Positions 1-12,004 are shown, counted from the first letter of the stretch. The stretch: 64,000 nucleotides of DNA from Cunninghamia lanceolata (GCA_027924645.1 BSBN01000809.1:49956001-50020000), one strand, 5' to 3'. The notes: generated from the letters alone by a model not told the origin. A program made the numbers and translations.

Positions 1-2299
1 TTCATCCAAAAATCCCAAATTCCTTCATCCCATAAATCCCAATGCAAAAATCATAAAAATCCTAAGTTGGTGTGGGTACGTAAAATCCTACATAGACCAT
101 CCCCTAAGAAAACAAGTCAATTGCTTCTTACACCTTCTTCTAATCAAAAGCTTCAATGTTTATCATGATGTGTGCAACTATTGGTCTTGGTTCCTTTCCA
201 TTCCACAACATTTCCACAAACCTCCATCTCCCCATCTTTAATCCATCATCCTACAGATTTCACCCATCATATCTCTATGGTCCATGCTTTTCCATATCCA
301 CATCATAATCCACTATCCTTCCATCCATAATCCACATCATAATCCACTATCTCACATCCATCCTTGCATAATCCTTCCATACATAATCCATTATCTACCT
401 ACTTCACCTCCCTCTCATGCAATCCCTTACCAACATCTATGAGCAAAACAATGTTTGACATGGTCCATGTGCATCATCCATCTTTAAATGGAACTATCAC
501 CTTTCTTGGAACTAGATGCTTGAGTCCTTCTTGTCCATATCCACCCTTTCTATCTAAGTATAAAATTTTTTTTAAAAAAAAGTTAAAATCGTAAAGAAAA
601 ATTCCTTCGTCCAATGGTGAAAACCTGGTAAACAAGCGCCTTGGATAAGTACCATGATGAAAACATGGCAAATAGGCATCATGTGTAGTTTGACTATCTA
701 TGTGTTTTACACTTGGGAGCACATTGTCTCATCCAACCTATCATTTCCTTCCTATCTACCTCATCCTATCATATCCTAACTTACCATCCTTATCCATTAT
801 ACCCACATACCTATCCCATCTATCCATCCATCTTCCCTTCCTCCTTTTTGATCTTGATAAAGACATAGGGGAAAAATGTTGAAAAATGATTTAGAAAGTC
901 TCTTGATATACCTCATCCTTTCCAACTAATCCAAACATCCTCTTGTCCGAAGTTTTGTCATGTAAAAAGCCTAAACATACTACCTAGAATGGGGCATGTT
1001 GTTCCTATGCAACATAGTCTTTGGAGATCACATCCTATCTCACTTATGAAACATACATCCATTCCATCGACTATTGTCTATCCTTTTATCCATCTCTCTA
1101 TCATGAGCTTTCCATCCCCACACACTATCGCCTACCCTTTTATCCATACCATTATAGTGTCTTCCATCCCATTTGTTATCACCCATCCTTGGGTCCACTT
1201 ATCTAATCCCATCTTCCTCCTTGCATCTAGACCTGGTTTTCCCTTGTCATTGGTATCTATCAACAAGGCTATTCAAACTGCAATACAATGCCATCATAAA
1301 CAAACAAAAATCTCAAAAATATCCATAAACAATAAAAAAATCTCAAAAATAAATTCATCTTTGTCACTTCGTCCATTTACAACAATCCATCCTATCCATC
1401 TACCACCTAGACATGACTAACTCAAACAAAAATGAACTATGCATCCTTGTGGAAGTTTAAAAGTGCTTATCAAATCTAAAACAAAAAAACTACTCCTAGA
1501 ATAGCAATACGTCACCGCATACCATTTGCCTATATCTAGGTATATCCATACATTTGGGATCTAAAGCCTTTAATGGATACGTCTTTCCTACGATAAGGCC
1601 TCAAATATTTCTGGAATACCCACTTTGGCAAGAAAACATGTTGGTTGTCTATTGGTTTTATCAGTTGTTTATTTTTTCTTTTTGATTTATCTTGTGTCCT
1701 TTTTAAAAATGCACATTCAAAACTACCTTGATCTTTTTATATCCTGGTATGTCGCGATGTTGTATCAAGTGGGGCATAGTCATTGCTTTCATATGTTGTG
1801 TTTGAGGGATAATTTTATTCTCCTATTAGGTCTAATATCTATCTTGTGTGTGATGGGATTAGCATCTTGCATATCAATATCTTTTACAACTAAGGCTCTG
1901 CAAAGACCTTCCTTTTATTAAGACTATTTTCCATTCACTTATCCAACAAGGTTCTATTATACCTAGTAGTAATAAAATAGAACCATTTGTTTGCAGAGTC
2001 AACTATCTTATACATTAGATACATGGCCACCCTGGTTCTTATACCTTGGTGCATAATATCCTTATGCTATATCAAAATAAAGGATTGCTCTATTATACAT
2101 ATTAGCGTAACTTCTCCCATTCAATTATTTGTTCTATCCTCATCACTTGATTATCATATCATGTGTTCATCATTTGTCCATCATAATTCTCTTTGTTAAT
2201 CAATTGTTTCATCATTTTCATCATCACTTGATTATCTTTGTTTAGTTTAATCAATTGTAATTCTGTGCTTCAGGATTTAACTATGTGATATTTTTTTGC

Positions 2300-2345
2300 C
2301 TCAACGTTTCGGATCACACTACGTGATCCATCATCAGGAAAAAAG
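2300..2345 (-). ncRNA. Hammerhead-ribozyme-like motif, left arm
   Basis: On the minus strand the core CTGATGA (2331-2337) is followed by one extra T, a perfect 7 bp stem II GGATCAC/GTGATCC with loop GTAGT, then GAAAC (2306-2310) and GTTGAGGC. This matches the CUGAUGA-stem II-GAAA core of hammerhead ribozymes. The very short stem III is as in the minimal, dimer-type hammerheads known from Penelope-like elements. The extra U before stem II is atypical. Activity is inference. Confidence 0.55.
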
Positions 2346-2543
2346 AGAGCAAGAGAATAGAAATGGTAGATTTGTAGACTGGGCAAGCTAAATAGGAGGG
2401 AAAAGGAGATGGTGTGGGAAACAAGAAACCACCAACAAATAATAACAAATTATAAAGTTAGACCAACTAAAATACCTACAAACAAAAACAAAACTAAATC
2501 AATAAAATACAAAAGAATAAAACATTACAAGAACCAAGAAATG

Positions 2544-2544
<1 letters not shown>

Positions 2545-2588
<44 letters not shown>
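2545..2588. repeat. (TA)n microsatellite
   Basis: About 21 uninterrupted TA units inside the left foldback arm; the right arm has only a short TA run at the corresponding place (about 3218-3228), so it expanded after the arms formed. Confidence 0.9.
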
Positions 2589-2591
<3 letters not shown>

Positions 2592-3426
2592 GGGGACACG
2601 GAACAAAGAAGCAAAAAGAGAAGAACTCAGAACTAATTGAATACATACATAAACGTATCAAAAAACCAGAAGAAGAACCTAATGAAAAAAACTTAACAAT
2701 TGAATAACCAAACCAAAGCATAAATATAAATATATATAAAAAGGAATGAATAATACATGTTAAAATAAAGCCAAATTCAAAAACTAAAGATAGGACAAAG
2801 GAACAAAGGCGGAGAGCAAGAAAACTACACAAAGAGAATACAGGAGGAAACCAACACGAAGAAAGAGCGAAACGAAACTATTAAAGCGCAAAGAAATAAA
2901 GAGGGACAAGAAGCAAAAGGTTTAATAGTTTTGTTTCGTTCTTTCTTTGTGTTGGTTTCCTCCTGTATTCTCTTCATGTTAGTTTTCTTGCTCCCCGCCT
3001 TTGTTCCTTTGTCTTGTCTTTAGTTTTTGAATTTGGCTTTATTTTAACATGTATTATTCAGTCTTTTTTATATTTATTTATATTTATGCTTTGGTTTGGT
3101 TATTTAGTTAAGTTTTTTTCGTTAGGTTCTTCTTCTGGTTTTTTTATGTGTTTATGTATGTACTCAATTAGTTCTGAGTTCTTCTCTTTTTGTTCCTTTG
3201 TTCCGTGTCCCCCTTTATATATATATAGCGTTTCTTGGTTCTTGTAATGCTTTATTCTTTTGTATTTTATTGATTTAGTTTTGTTTTTGTTTGTAGGTAT
3301 TTTTGTTGGTCTAACTTTACAAATTTGTTATTATTTGTTGGTGGTTTCTTGTTTTCTGTGCCATCCCCTTTTCCCTCCTATTTAGCTTGCCCAGTTTGCA
3401 AATCTACCATTTCTAGTCTCTTGCTC

Positions 3427-3478
3427 TCTTTGCTCCTGATGATGGATCACGTAGTGTGATCAGAAACGTTGAGGCAAA
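3427..3478 (+). ncRNA. Hammerhead-ribozyme-like motif, right arm
   Basis: Core CTGATGA at 3436-3442, stem II GATCAC/GTGATC (3445-3450 and 3456-3461) and GAAAC at 3463-3467, then GTTGAGGC. Upstream TTTGCTC can pair imperfectly with downstream GAGGCAAA as stem I. One stem II pair is lost relative to the left arm (A at 3462 where the left arm has C), so this copy is slightly decayed. Confidence 0.5.
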
Positions 3479-3853
3479 AAAATATCACACAATTAAATCC
3501 TGAAGCACATAATTACATATTATGGACTATGGAAATATAATGTCTATTAATCAATTGTTTCATCATATCTACTCATAAATACATCATTTCATCATCTATC
3601 CTTTTATCTTCTTCATTTTTCTCTGTTGTTCTCCATCTTCTATCTCCTTATTTTCTTCATATCCATTCATTTTGAGAGTACACCCATATTCTTCCAATTC
3701 ATCTGTCCTCTCGAGGGGGCATCATTCAACCTATTAATTGATCTACTAAATACTTCTTCTACCCAACTGAGGAATCATCATTTCTAACCCAATCATGTTG
3801 TTCTTCTAAACCAATATCTTCTTCTATACAACATAACACTATGTTTTAAACTT

Positions 3854-3900
3854 CTTTGAAATGATGTTACTTCGCAACACCATCTCAAAGAGGGGCAAAA
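3854..3900 (+). promoter_or_regulatory. Hairpin plus polypurine tract ahead of 3' LTR (copy A)
   Basis: CTTTGAAATGATGTTAC (3854-3870) and GCAACACCATCTCAAAG (3874-3890) pair at 14 of 17 positions with a 3-base loop. The second arm runs into the polypurine tract AAAGAGGGGCAAAA (3887-3900), which abuts LTR start TGTAGACACC. The same hairpin and tract recur in H at 52140-52194. Confidence 0.75.
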
Positions 3901-3949
3901 TGTAGACACCTAAAATTAACATGTTCCCAAATTAGGCTTTCATCTTCCA

Positions 3950-4345
3950 TACTTCAAATTAATTAAATAATTCTTAAATTATTTGATTAAGTTCATCTAT
4001 CGATCACCATCAATTTATCCTCCATGTTAATTAAATAATCCTAATTATTTAATTAATTCAATATATCCTCCATGTTAATTAAATAATTCCAATTATTTAA
4101 TTAAATCATTTTATTCCTCTAAATTAATTAAATAATCCAAGTTATTTAATTAAATCATTATTTTTCTAATTTAAATAAATAAAATCAAAATTATTTATTT
4201 AAATATTCAAATTTCCCTCCACTTTAAATAAATTCAAAAATATTTATTTAAATAATCTATTTCCTCCAAATTGAATTAAAATTAATATTTAATTCAATTA
4301 TTCCATGTGCACATGAAATTAAATAATTATTTATTTAATTTCTAT
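3950..4345. repeat. Array of AT-rich imperfect palindromes in LTR A
   Basis: Six to eight successive hairpins of the type TTAATTAAATAAT-N3-ATTATTTAATTAA or TTTAAATAAAT...ATTTATTTAAA, separated by 10-25 bp pyrimidine spacers such as tatcctccatg. A similar, shorter series occurs in both LTRs of H. Confidence 0.8.
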
Positions 4346-4453
4346 TTATCCTCACCCACCATAAATTCCTCTAATCAAAATCAGTTAACAGTCAAACAAA
4401 AGAGCTGACTCATCAATCAAATCAGTTAATAGGTTAGTCTTGATCTAGTTAAC

Positions 4454-4558
4454 TAGTCAATCAATTCAGTTGACTAGGCAATCAATTGAGTTCACTAAGC
4501 AATCAATTTAGTTCACTAATCAATCAATTCAGTCATCTAATCAATCAATTCAGTCAAC
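4454..4558 (+). repeat. 21 bp tandem repeat, 5 copies
   Basis: Five units of form TARTCAATCAATTCAGTYNAC starting at 4454, 4475, 4496, 4517 and 4538, with one to four substitutions each, in the presumed U3 region of LTR A. Confidence 0.8.
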
Positions 4559-4972
4559 TCCTTAATCAAATCTATTAACTCCCTTGATGCATGAGAGGGA
4601 AAGGGCACTTGTCCTCTCATTCGCACACATTCTCTCAACCATCCTCAACCATTGATCTTTCTGATCATCCTCAACCGTAGATCTGATATCTCACAGGTCT
4701 ATAAAAAGAGCTTCATTCTCCATTTTTTATCATCTCTCATTTTAGTAAACTTATGCTGTCATTTTCATTCCTTGGGAGATCAATATTTACATTATTAGCA
4801 AATAGAGCAATCCACATAGCAAAAGCAATGAGCAATCAATTGTGTTTGGGTGCAATTCAATTCGCTCGATCAGTGTAGGCAATTTGCTTGTGCGAAAGGA
4901 AGGTAAATTGTGTTTGATTTTGTTCATCTTTCATTTATGTTTGCATTGCAAGTTTTCCCTATCACAATTTCA

Positions 4973-5369
4973 TTTATGGGTGAGTGTGAAATCATGATGG
5001 GCCAAATAGTGGAAATGAAAAAACTTGTTGGATGAAAAAGTGCTAACATTTAGACTTATATTTAGATTTGGATGGATAAAGTGTTAATATTTCTAGCTCA
5101 AATATGGATTCCCTTCAAAAATGTCTTAGGATTACCTTAGATTTAGGCAAGTTGGAGTCCTAAAACTTGTTAAAGAAAATTACAAAATCACCCATTTAGT
5201 GTTATCCTAAAATTTTCCATGACTTCATCCTTGAAGCTAAAAGACTTTTTTGTAACTAAACTTAATAGAATGAAAAGGGTTTGTAGAGGAAACTATCAAG
5301 ATACTAAAAATGTAATATATGCCTCATTATAATTTTAATAAGTAATTATTATTTATTTTCTACATAATT
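4973..5369. other. Unassigned AT-rich spacer
   Basis: Between LTR A and the next Copia LTR. I see no coding frame or repeat here. Confidence 0.5.
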
Positions 5370-5765
5370 TGTTAGAACATAATATTATTAGGGGTCATTA
5401 CCCTTATAACATTTATATATTGTTCTAATATAAGGTTATAAAACTTATGTTTATTAGATACTTTATAAAGCATATACCATTTACTAATTAAGTATCCAAT
5501 ACTAATAGATTATTAATTATTTACAAATGGTTTCTTTGAAAAGGTGTGACTAATACCCCTTTAGTCATTTTGACACCCCTTCTCCTATATTTAAGGAGGT
5601 TCTCCCATTTGAGGTAAGAAAATTTGGAGATTTATATACTGAATTATATCACTATGAACATGAGGTATTATTGACCATGTGGAAGTATGTAAAGGAGTGT
5701 CCCCAAGTTCAGTCTATTTTATAATAGACTATTTTTTTGTAAGTGTTTTAATAAAATGATGCTTT

Positions 5766-6870
5766 TGTTGGTTTAGGAGTGGACAACTGAGAAGGGGGGT
5801 GAATCATTTGTCACATTTTTACAATCTTTTCTCTTTCAACCTTCATTTTCCACTTATAATTAATTTAATGATATAAACATTTCAATATCAATCAATAACA
5901 TATGAATAAAAAACATAGATAACACATTCGACACCAAGATTTTGACATGGAAACCCAGTTAAGGGAAAAACCACAGTGTGGGTTAACCCACAAATATTAA
6001 TACCTTGTTAAAAGTATTTTTACAAATTGGAATGCACATGCATTCGGGCTCACTGCCTAGAGCTCGCTGCTCAAATGGAGGCTCATTGCCTATGGAAACA
6101 TTACAAGAAAATGACAAAGATTCAAATTGATTAATACCATCTACTTATGCAAGAATTTTAGTTCTGGTTAAGTGCAAAAATTGATCTTACACATTTCATC
6201 TTTTCTTTGCTCTTCTTACTGTTCTGCCTTCATTCACACTTTGGATTTCTTCTCTTCTTCACATACACCTTATTTGCATATACCACACACACTGAATCAT
6301 CCAATTTCATCAGCTATATATATTCGTAATATGGTCTTATCAGTCAACTTCAACAACACTTAGAACTTTTATGAATGCTCTGCTTTGTCGGCTAGACCTA
6401 TACATAACTTAAGGTCCGGACCAAAACTTGCTCTTGAAAATCATCACTCATGTCAGCCATTGTCATTGATCATTATCATTTGTCCAACAAACAACTTCCA
6501 TACATCTGGAATCAAGATCTTCTGCAAGGTTGGCCTATTCTTCTTTTGTCTACTTTGACAAACTAGAACTCGGTACTCAGAGGCTAATATCTTTTGCATC
6601 CTTCATCATTGGAGGAAAAAAATCTTGAGTTAGACTATCTTGACAATGTATATGACTCCCCTAGATCCACAGCTAATCATGACTTCCCACCAGAGAGACC
6701 TAGACCAAAATACCAGACCCTGTTGCTGCTCTATTCCTAACTACCCAGACTTAGATAAATTCTGAATTTGACTTCTGGTATGAACAAATTGTGTTATGTG
6801 GATGATTGGGATGATCTTAGTTTCCATCAATGACAACAAATATAATGCCTAATAGTGTCTCTTGCCAACA
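5766..6870 (-). repeat. 3' LTR of element D
   Basis: 1,105 bp, TGTTGG...CCAACA, aligns along its whole length with 12027-13119 with scattered substitutions and a few small indels (for example an extra cctagagctcgctg stretch near 6055). Confidence 0.9.
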
Positions 6871-6884
6871 ATATCCCCCTTTGG
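6871..6884 (-). promoter_or_regulatory. Polypurine tract of element D
   Basis: Minus strand CCAAAGGGGGATAT immediately before the 3' LTR; site for plus-strand priming during reverse transcription. Confidence 0.75.
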
Positions 6885-7118
6885 CATTGATGGCAACATT
6901 TAGTGAAAAATGACTAAGTGTCTTATGCAACTCCCCCTTTGTCTGTACAATCGTGTACTTCACTTGTTCTGTTTCTCCCCCTTTGTTGAATACCTTATTT
7001 TTCATTGCCCTTCACTCCCCCTTTGACATCAATGGCAAAGGGTGGGGTCCACAAGTCAAAATTCTCTAAAAATTTTGTATACATTGCTGCATATGTACAA
7101 GTAATTATTAAGTTTTAT

Positions 7119-10100
7119 TTACATAAACTTGAGAATGTCTGCAAAGCTATTTTTTATTTGCACAATTTTAGAGGCCCAAGTACTTTTTATTCCATCTAAA
7201 ATGGAGACGTGCCCACTTAGCAGAAATGAATATGCTTCTGCCTTTGACATATCTGTTGGATCACTAGTCTGAGCTGCACTTTGAGCTTTAGATAGAGCAT
7301 TATACATTGTCTCTAACTTAGGAGCAATTAATCCCTGGAGCTCACACATTCTCTCCATAATGTTACTCTTTTCTTTAACAAGCCTCTTTATTTCATCTAT
7401 CAGCTTGATTACTTGATATTCTTGACTTATAGGGGAAACTGTTAGAGGATCAAAATTTTGAGAGAGATCTGATAATTTTTGTTCTTGCTCCTTTATCTTT
7501 TTCTCAGTATCCTCATTAACTTTGGGCCAAGATAGATAGAATTTGTACATATTGCTTCCATCATTCAAAGCATTCTGAATACCTTTTATGCTAATACTTA
7601 GTATTCTTCTATCATTTTCTATCAGATTCTTTATTTCACAAAATTTCTTATCGAGGAATTCTTTCTGAACTTTTGCCTTCGTAGACTTCTCAAAGGACTC
7701 AAAATGAGTATTCATAGAACTTACAAGATTTTTCAGATGTTCAGAGGGGTTTTGATAGGCAGGCATTAACTTTTCTAGAATCCTAGATGCAAGCCTCAGT
7801 AGTTCATTGTCCTCCATGTGGAATTTTAACATCTTTTCTTTGGCCTTTACTTGGGTGAATGATGCTATTTTCATCAGTTGAATTGGAGAGAGAGCATCTG
7901 GATTGGCTAGACCTTGGAGTAGTTCAAGTTCATCAAGCTCACTCAGCTCTTTTTCAAGAAGATTTTTCACTACATCTGCAGTGTCTCTTGCAACATTTTC
8001 TGAACCATCCTTTTGTTCATCAGATTTCTCAGTAACATTTGCACCATCTTCTTCTGCTTTATCTTTCTTTGTGTTCTTTGCAGAATGACTCTTTCTTATT
8101 TTTTCATCACTTGCTACCTAATCCAGAGGGCTCTGTGAAGTAGTAATATTATCCTCTTTCTCTGACATATCAGGTGGATTGGGAGTATCTCCTGTAGCAA
8201 CTACTTTATCCAACATTTATGTATTCTCCTAATTTTCTTGTTCTACTTGTAGAATAGAGGCTTCACCCAACTTAGATTTCTACTCAATAATGTTCTCTTC
8301 TTCACCATCCAGAACTTCTTTTGTGATTATGGGAAAATTGTGCTTTCGTAATGCTTTCAAAAGAATCTCTTGAGTTTCTTCAACAATTTCACTTGTTTCT
8401 CCAAGCATGAGCTTGTTCATTCTTCTTTTTCTTTTAAAGTCATCTTTGACTTCTTTGAATATCATATCTATTTGATCAAGAGAAATTTGAGGACACAAAT
8501 TTATTAGCTCATGTTTTCTGATCTCCATGTCCTTGCACTTGGCATTTTCTTTTCTCAACTCCAAGATATTTGCCAGACTTTGTGGTAACTCAAAAGTTAT
8601 CTCAATCAGTGCCTTGTTGTAGATGTTGAGATATCTGGTTGTTGCTTCCTCCAACACCCTTTTATCCATATCATTGTATTCATCATAGAATTCAATCATG
8701 GGTTTTAGATTACCATCCACAGTGACTGCTTTTATCACATCTTCTAGGGAGAGTGTGGGCTTCTCAACATATTCCTCATAATCTTCTATCTTTTGCTTTT
8801 TGCTAGTCCTTTTGCTTCTGTAAGACTCTTCTTTGGTTAACTTTGCAACTTTTGTTACAGTGACCTTTAGTTCCTTGATTTCAATGTCAGAGTCTGTATC
8901 TACTTCTTCTTCTTTTATGCTTTCATAGGTTCAGGATGCTTTTATTTTCTTCCTTTTCTCCCATTTTCTGGATGATTTTGCTTCTAGTTTTGCAGTTTTG
9001 GAAGGAGCAGAGGCAGTAGCAGAGATTCTAATAGTTTTTGAAGTGGAAGAGAATTCCATTGGATCACCTGTTTGTTTCTTATCTCATTTCTCTTTCTCAT
9101 CCTTCTTTGTTCTTTCTCTAAATTTCTTTGGAACTTCCCTAGTTAGCCCAAGATTTTCAGCTAACTGTTCAACTTCTTTTCTTACTCTCCTATTGGTTTC
9201 AGGTTCTCTGAGCTCAGTATGCAACTTTAAAACTCAACTCCTCATAAGTTTCAAATCTTTCAACTGTAGTGTCTTTGGGCTTGCTTAGCAGATGTTGAGC
9301 ATACATATCTAAGATCCTTTCATCTACTTCATACCCCATGGGCATGATCCAAACAGTTCTGGGTTCCACTGCTTCCATTAAACACTGATCAATATCAACC
9401 ATGAAGCATATTTCATTTTTGTACTTGTCAACAATTGAATTAGGAATTCTTTCCCTTGAGTGCATAATACTCTAAAAATTCTTGAAGTAACCCCATATTG
9501 CAGTTTTCTGAGCTTTGAAATCACCAATGTTGCAAAGATGATTTCTGATCTGAATGGCAACTAGCTAATCTATGGTCTAGTGCACACCTTTTACCCTAGG
9601 TACCTCATTCATAAAGTAAAAGAATAGACATAGAATCAATGTACCATACTTGAAAGTGTTTTTTTATCTTTCTTGATCTTGTTTAAATTTTCAATCAGTT
9701 GATTTTGTAGTAGTTCACACAAGTCATAATCAATATTTTCTTCTAGCATCTTATATGCAACATATATGGTTGTTCCAGAAACAAAATTTTCTCTGCTTGA
9801 GTGGTAAATCTTGTACCCAACCACCATGGAGGTGAATTTGACATCCGGTTCTATAATATTGTTAATGGCCATTGCCCTTCTATCGGACTTAGCTCCGATA
9901 GCATCAGTTATTGTCTAGTTTTTCATGGCTTTCAGTATGGGCAATCCTTCGGTTGAGTTTAAACCAGTTACATTTCTAATAGCATCCCTGGTAATCTTGA
10001 ATGCTTTTAAGAACCAAATGAATTCATCATGCATCCGACTCAGGACATATCGGACCCATTCATCCTCATCAAATGTTGGAAACCCCATAATCTAAATAAA

Positions 10101-10442
10101 GTGTTTATCCTGTAGGGCCTTATACTTGGGTTTAAGTTCATAATTTTCATCCATGAGTTGTTTCTCAAACAAGTCTACATACCTTGAATCTCCAAACTCA
10201 TCTATATTTGCATGAATATAAACCCTAATGTCTTCTACATGCAACACACCATACAGAACACTTGAAAAAGCACCTAACGGGTCGACTTCAATTGATTTGT
10301 GAGGATGCTTCTTAAATTTTGGTTGAGGCCTTTCAGTAATGTCAACAACATGAGGAGGAGCCATCTCAATAGATTTTAGATTCAAAGCTTTATAGAGAGG
10401 TGCCTTTTTCTTTCCCGGGGTTTGGGGTTGATCAATTGCCAA
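7119..10442 (-). pseudogene. Unrecognised large ORF2 of element D (about 1,100 codons, decayed)
   Basis: I do not recognise this protein. One frame runs from about 10442 to 9636 with two in-frame stops (10092-10094 and one near 9920). A one-base shift near 9660 leads to the frame 9640-9214, and after another shift the ORF continues through 8738-8280 and 7970-7119. The N-terminal half looks globular, with conserved-looking stretches such as GAKSDRRAMAINNI and RTVWIMPMGYEVDERILDMY. A charged, lysine-rich middle (about 9180-8750) contains a nuclear-localisation-like YRSKRTSKKQK. The C-terminal third is a predicted coiled coil rich in E/K/L (LLEKELSELDELELLQGL). No zinc finger, protease, integrase or polymerase motifs appear. 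Most stops fit CAG/CAA-to-TAG/TAA or TGG-to-TAG changes. It lies downstream of gag on the same strand, where pol would normally be. It could be an accessory structural protein or captured host gene. Confidence 0.6.
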
Positions 10443-10800
10443 TTGAATCCGCTCTTTGCCTCAATCTCTGGATTTGCTACTGAAATGCTCTTCTTCTTAT
10501 TTTCTTCAAAAGCAAGGTGATTCAAATGTGTGACTAAGTGACCATTTAAATCTTTACGTCATCTAATTTGCCTTTGTAATAAATGTGTTGCCCTAATTAT
10601 ATCCGGTTACATTATTTTTGACAGATCTTCATGAATCACTCCGCAAGATTTCATATCAACACCTTTTCTTCTGGAAATTCTTCCAAAGGTTATGGACCAA
10701 TTTAGAATATTCTCTTTTATTGTGCCTGACTTAGGCACCCAGTTACTGACTAGGGGAATTTGATGTTCAATGCAGCTTCCCCTGAGCCAGAGCTTTTAAC

Positions 10801-11957
10801 TTAATTCCCAGAGGAATTGTCAGCACCAGATTCTAGTGCTGACCCATCACTATTGTTTATTGTATCTTTCTTTATCCAAATCTTGTTCATTTCACTATGT
10901 ATCTCATTGACATCAATTTTCCTTTTTCCTCTATCTTGTCTCTGCTCATCTGATTTTCTGTTTACTAGACCTCTTCTTCCATTGTTCCTATTTCTGCAGA
11001 ATCTTGCAACATGACTAGATTTATTGCAGTTAAAGCACACTTGATTTCCTCTTGACCTACACTGATTATCCATGTGTCCAAATCCATTGCAAGCAAAGCA
11101 GTAGCCATTGAAAGAATTGCCATTTGAGTTATTCATTATCATACTTCTACATTCATTGGATTTGTGACCATACCTCTTGCATTTGAAGCATTGACCAGAG
11201 AAGGATGGACCATTTTGATTTGCTCTACTTCTGCACTGAATAGCTCTATGACCAAATTTATTGCAATTGAAACAATTTCCATTAAATGGTGGATATCTTT
11301 GAGCATTAGGTTGTCTTACCGGAGGTTTTCTAGTTATGTTCCTTTTATTCCTTGGTTGAAAATTTCTTTGTCTAGATCCAGAGCTTTCACTTTTCTCATA
11401 TCTAAGATTATGCTTGTCATTATCCTTTTTTGTTCTTCAATTAGTGCTTCGAGTTTAGCTGAGCTTATTTTGAACTTCACCTTATACTCATTTGCAATTT
11501 CTAGGTCATGTCTGAGAGTGATAATATGTCTCTTAAGTTCTCTCTCATTGTTTCTTCTTTCTTGTAGATTAGATTCTAGGAGACCAGCTATTCCATCCAT
11601 TCTGCAGCATTCTTTAGTTCTCTCTTTCAGATTTTGCTTCATCTCTTCTTCATTTTTCTTCCTATCTTCAATTTCCTTAGTTAGTCTCATCACCCCAATT
11701 TCTATTTCATGTTTTAGGACAACAACTTCTTCAGCTAACTTTTCACATTTTTTTGTCTTTTCTTTCAGGGCCTTGTCTTCTAGTTGAAGAGGTTGCTCCT
11801 TTCCTTTTGCATTGGATTTTCTCAACTTTTCTTTTAAGATCTTAATGAAGTCTTCAGCGTTTTTGATATTATCTTGTAGTTCTTGGACTTTTGCCTTGGA
11901 CTACTCAAGATCATCTAAGGTGAGATTAAGTTGTCCTTGAAGATTATATTCATCCAT
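10801..11957 (-). pseudogene. Gag of element D (coiled coil plus four CCHC knuckles), broken
   Basis: Starts at ATG 11957 (MDEYNLQGQLNLTLDDLE), about 50 bp inside the primer-binding site. An in-frame TAG at codon 19 is followed by a long heptad-like coiled coil (11825-11340, rich in E/K/L). A one-base frameshift near 11350 separates it from the nucleocapsid part, open down to 10801. That part has four CX2CX4HX4C zinc knuckles in a row: CFNCNKFGHRAIQC, CFKCKRYGHKSNEC, CFACNGFGHMDNQC and CFNCNKSSHVARFC, with RS/RN-rich linkers. Such knuckles bind genomic RNA in retroelement particles. The capsid-type core expected between a start and the knuckles is short or replaced by coiled coil, which is unusual. 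Length is about 385 codons. Confidence 0.8.
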
Positions 11958-12004
11958 TTTTATTGCCTTCCCAGATCTTCCTTAAGCTATTAAACTTTTC
12001 CAAA

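Larger units (their letters stand above)
2256..3517. mobile_element. Large inverted repeat (foldback) with Penelope-like hammerhead ends
   Basis: Left arm about 2256-2885 and right arm 2921-3517 are near-perfect reverse complements around a 35 bp spacer (2886-2920). The ends read TGTAATT...AATTACA, followed inside by tgcttcaggattta and tttttttgcctcaacg. The arms differ mainly by a (TA)n expansion in the left arm (2545-2588 against about 10 bp near 3220). Each arm ends with a hammerhead-like motif, a hallmark of Penelope-like element terminal repeats and of retrozymes. No reverse transcriptase is present, so this is a non-autonomous or rearranged remnant. I found no convincing TSD. The related interior of H (around 51840) lacks this unit. 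Confidence 0.7.
1..3900 (+). mobile_element. Internal 3' part of an H-family LTR element (copy A), truncated by window edge
   Basis: This pyrimidine-rich, G-poor sequence (many ATCC/CATCC words) is related to 50090-52194 inside element H. Shared landmarks include the 'accatcccctaagaaaac' block (near 107 and 50211), similar catgcttttgcata/ccatatccac tracts, and a run ending in the polypurine tract just before the LTR. No ORF longer than about 140 codons exists and none shows a recognisable domain; the existing ORFs reflect G depletion rather than conserved protein. A 1.26 kb inverted repeat is inserted at 2256-3517 and is absent from the H copy. I read this as the 3' untranslated interior of a non-autonomous LTR element whose 5' half lies outside the window. 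Confidence 0.6.
3901..4972 (+). repeat. 3' LTR of copy A
   Basis: Begins TGTAGACACCTAAAATT right after the polypurine tract, like the H LTR at 52195. Contains a hairpin array (3950-4345), a 21 bp tandem array (4454-4558), a TATA-like element (tataaaaag near 4700) and the tract ctcaaccattgatct. The 3' end is placed at ...AATTTCA (4972) by analogy with the H LTR ending ...GTTTCA; this end is inference because the partner LTR is outside the window. Confidence 0.6.

Noticed and set aside
364..1420. Several open frames (60-143 codons) in the first 1.5 kb
   Set aside because: They arise from the G-poor CATCC-rich composition, are not conserved against the related sequence at 50-51 kb and show no domain.
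2494..3247. Hydrophobic frames with YIYIYI runs in the foldback
   Set aside because: Produced by the TA repeat and by the two palindromic arms encoding the same words; not a gene.
11164..11787. 207-codon plus-strand frame
   Set aside because: Antisense shadow of the D gag coiled coil and zinc-knuckle region.
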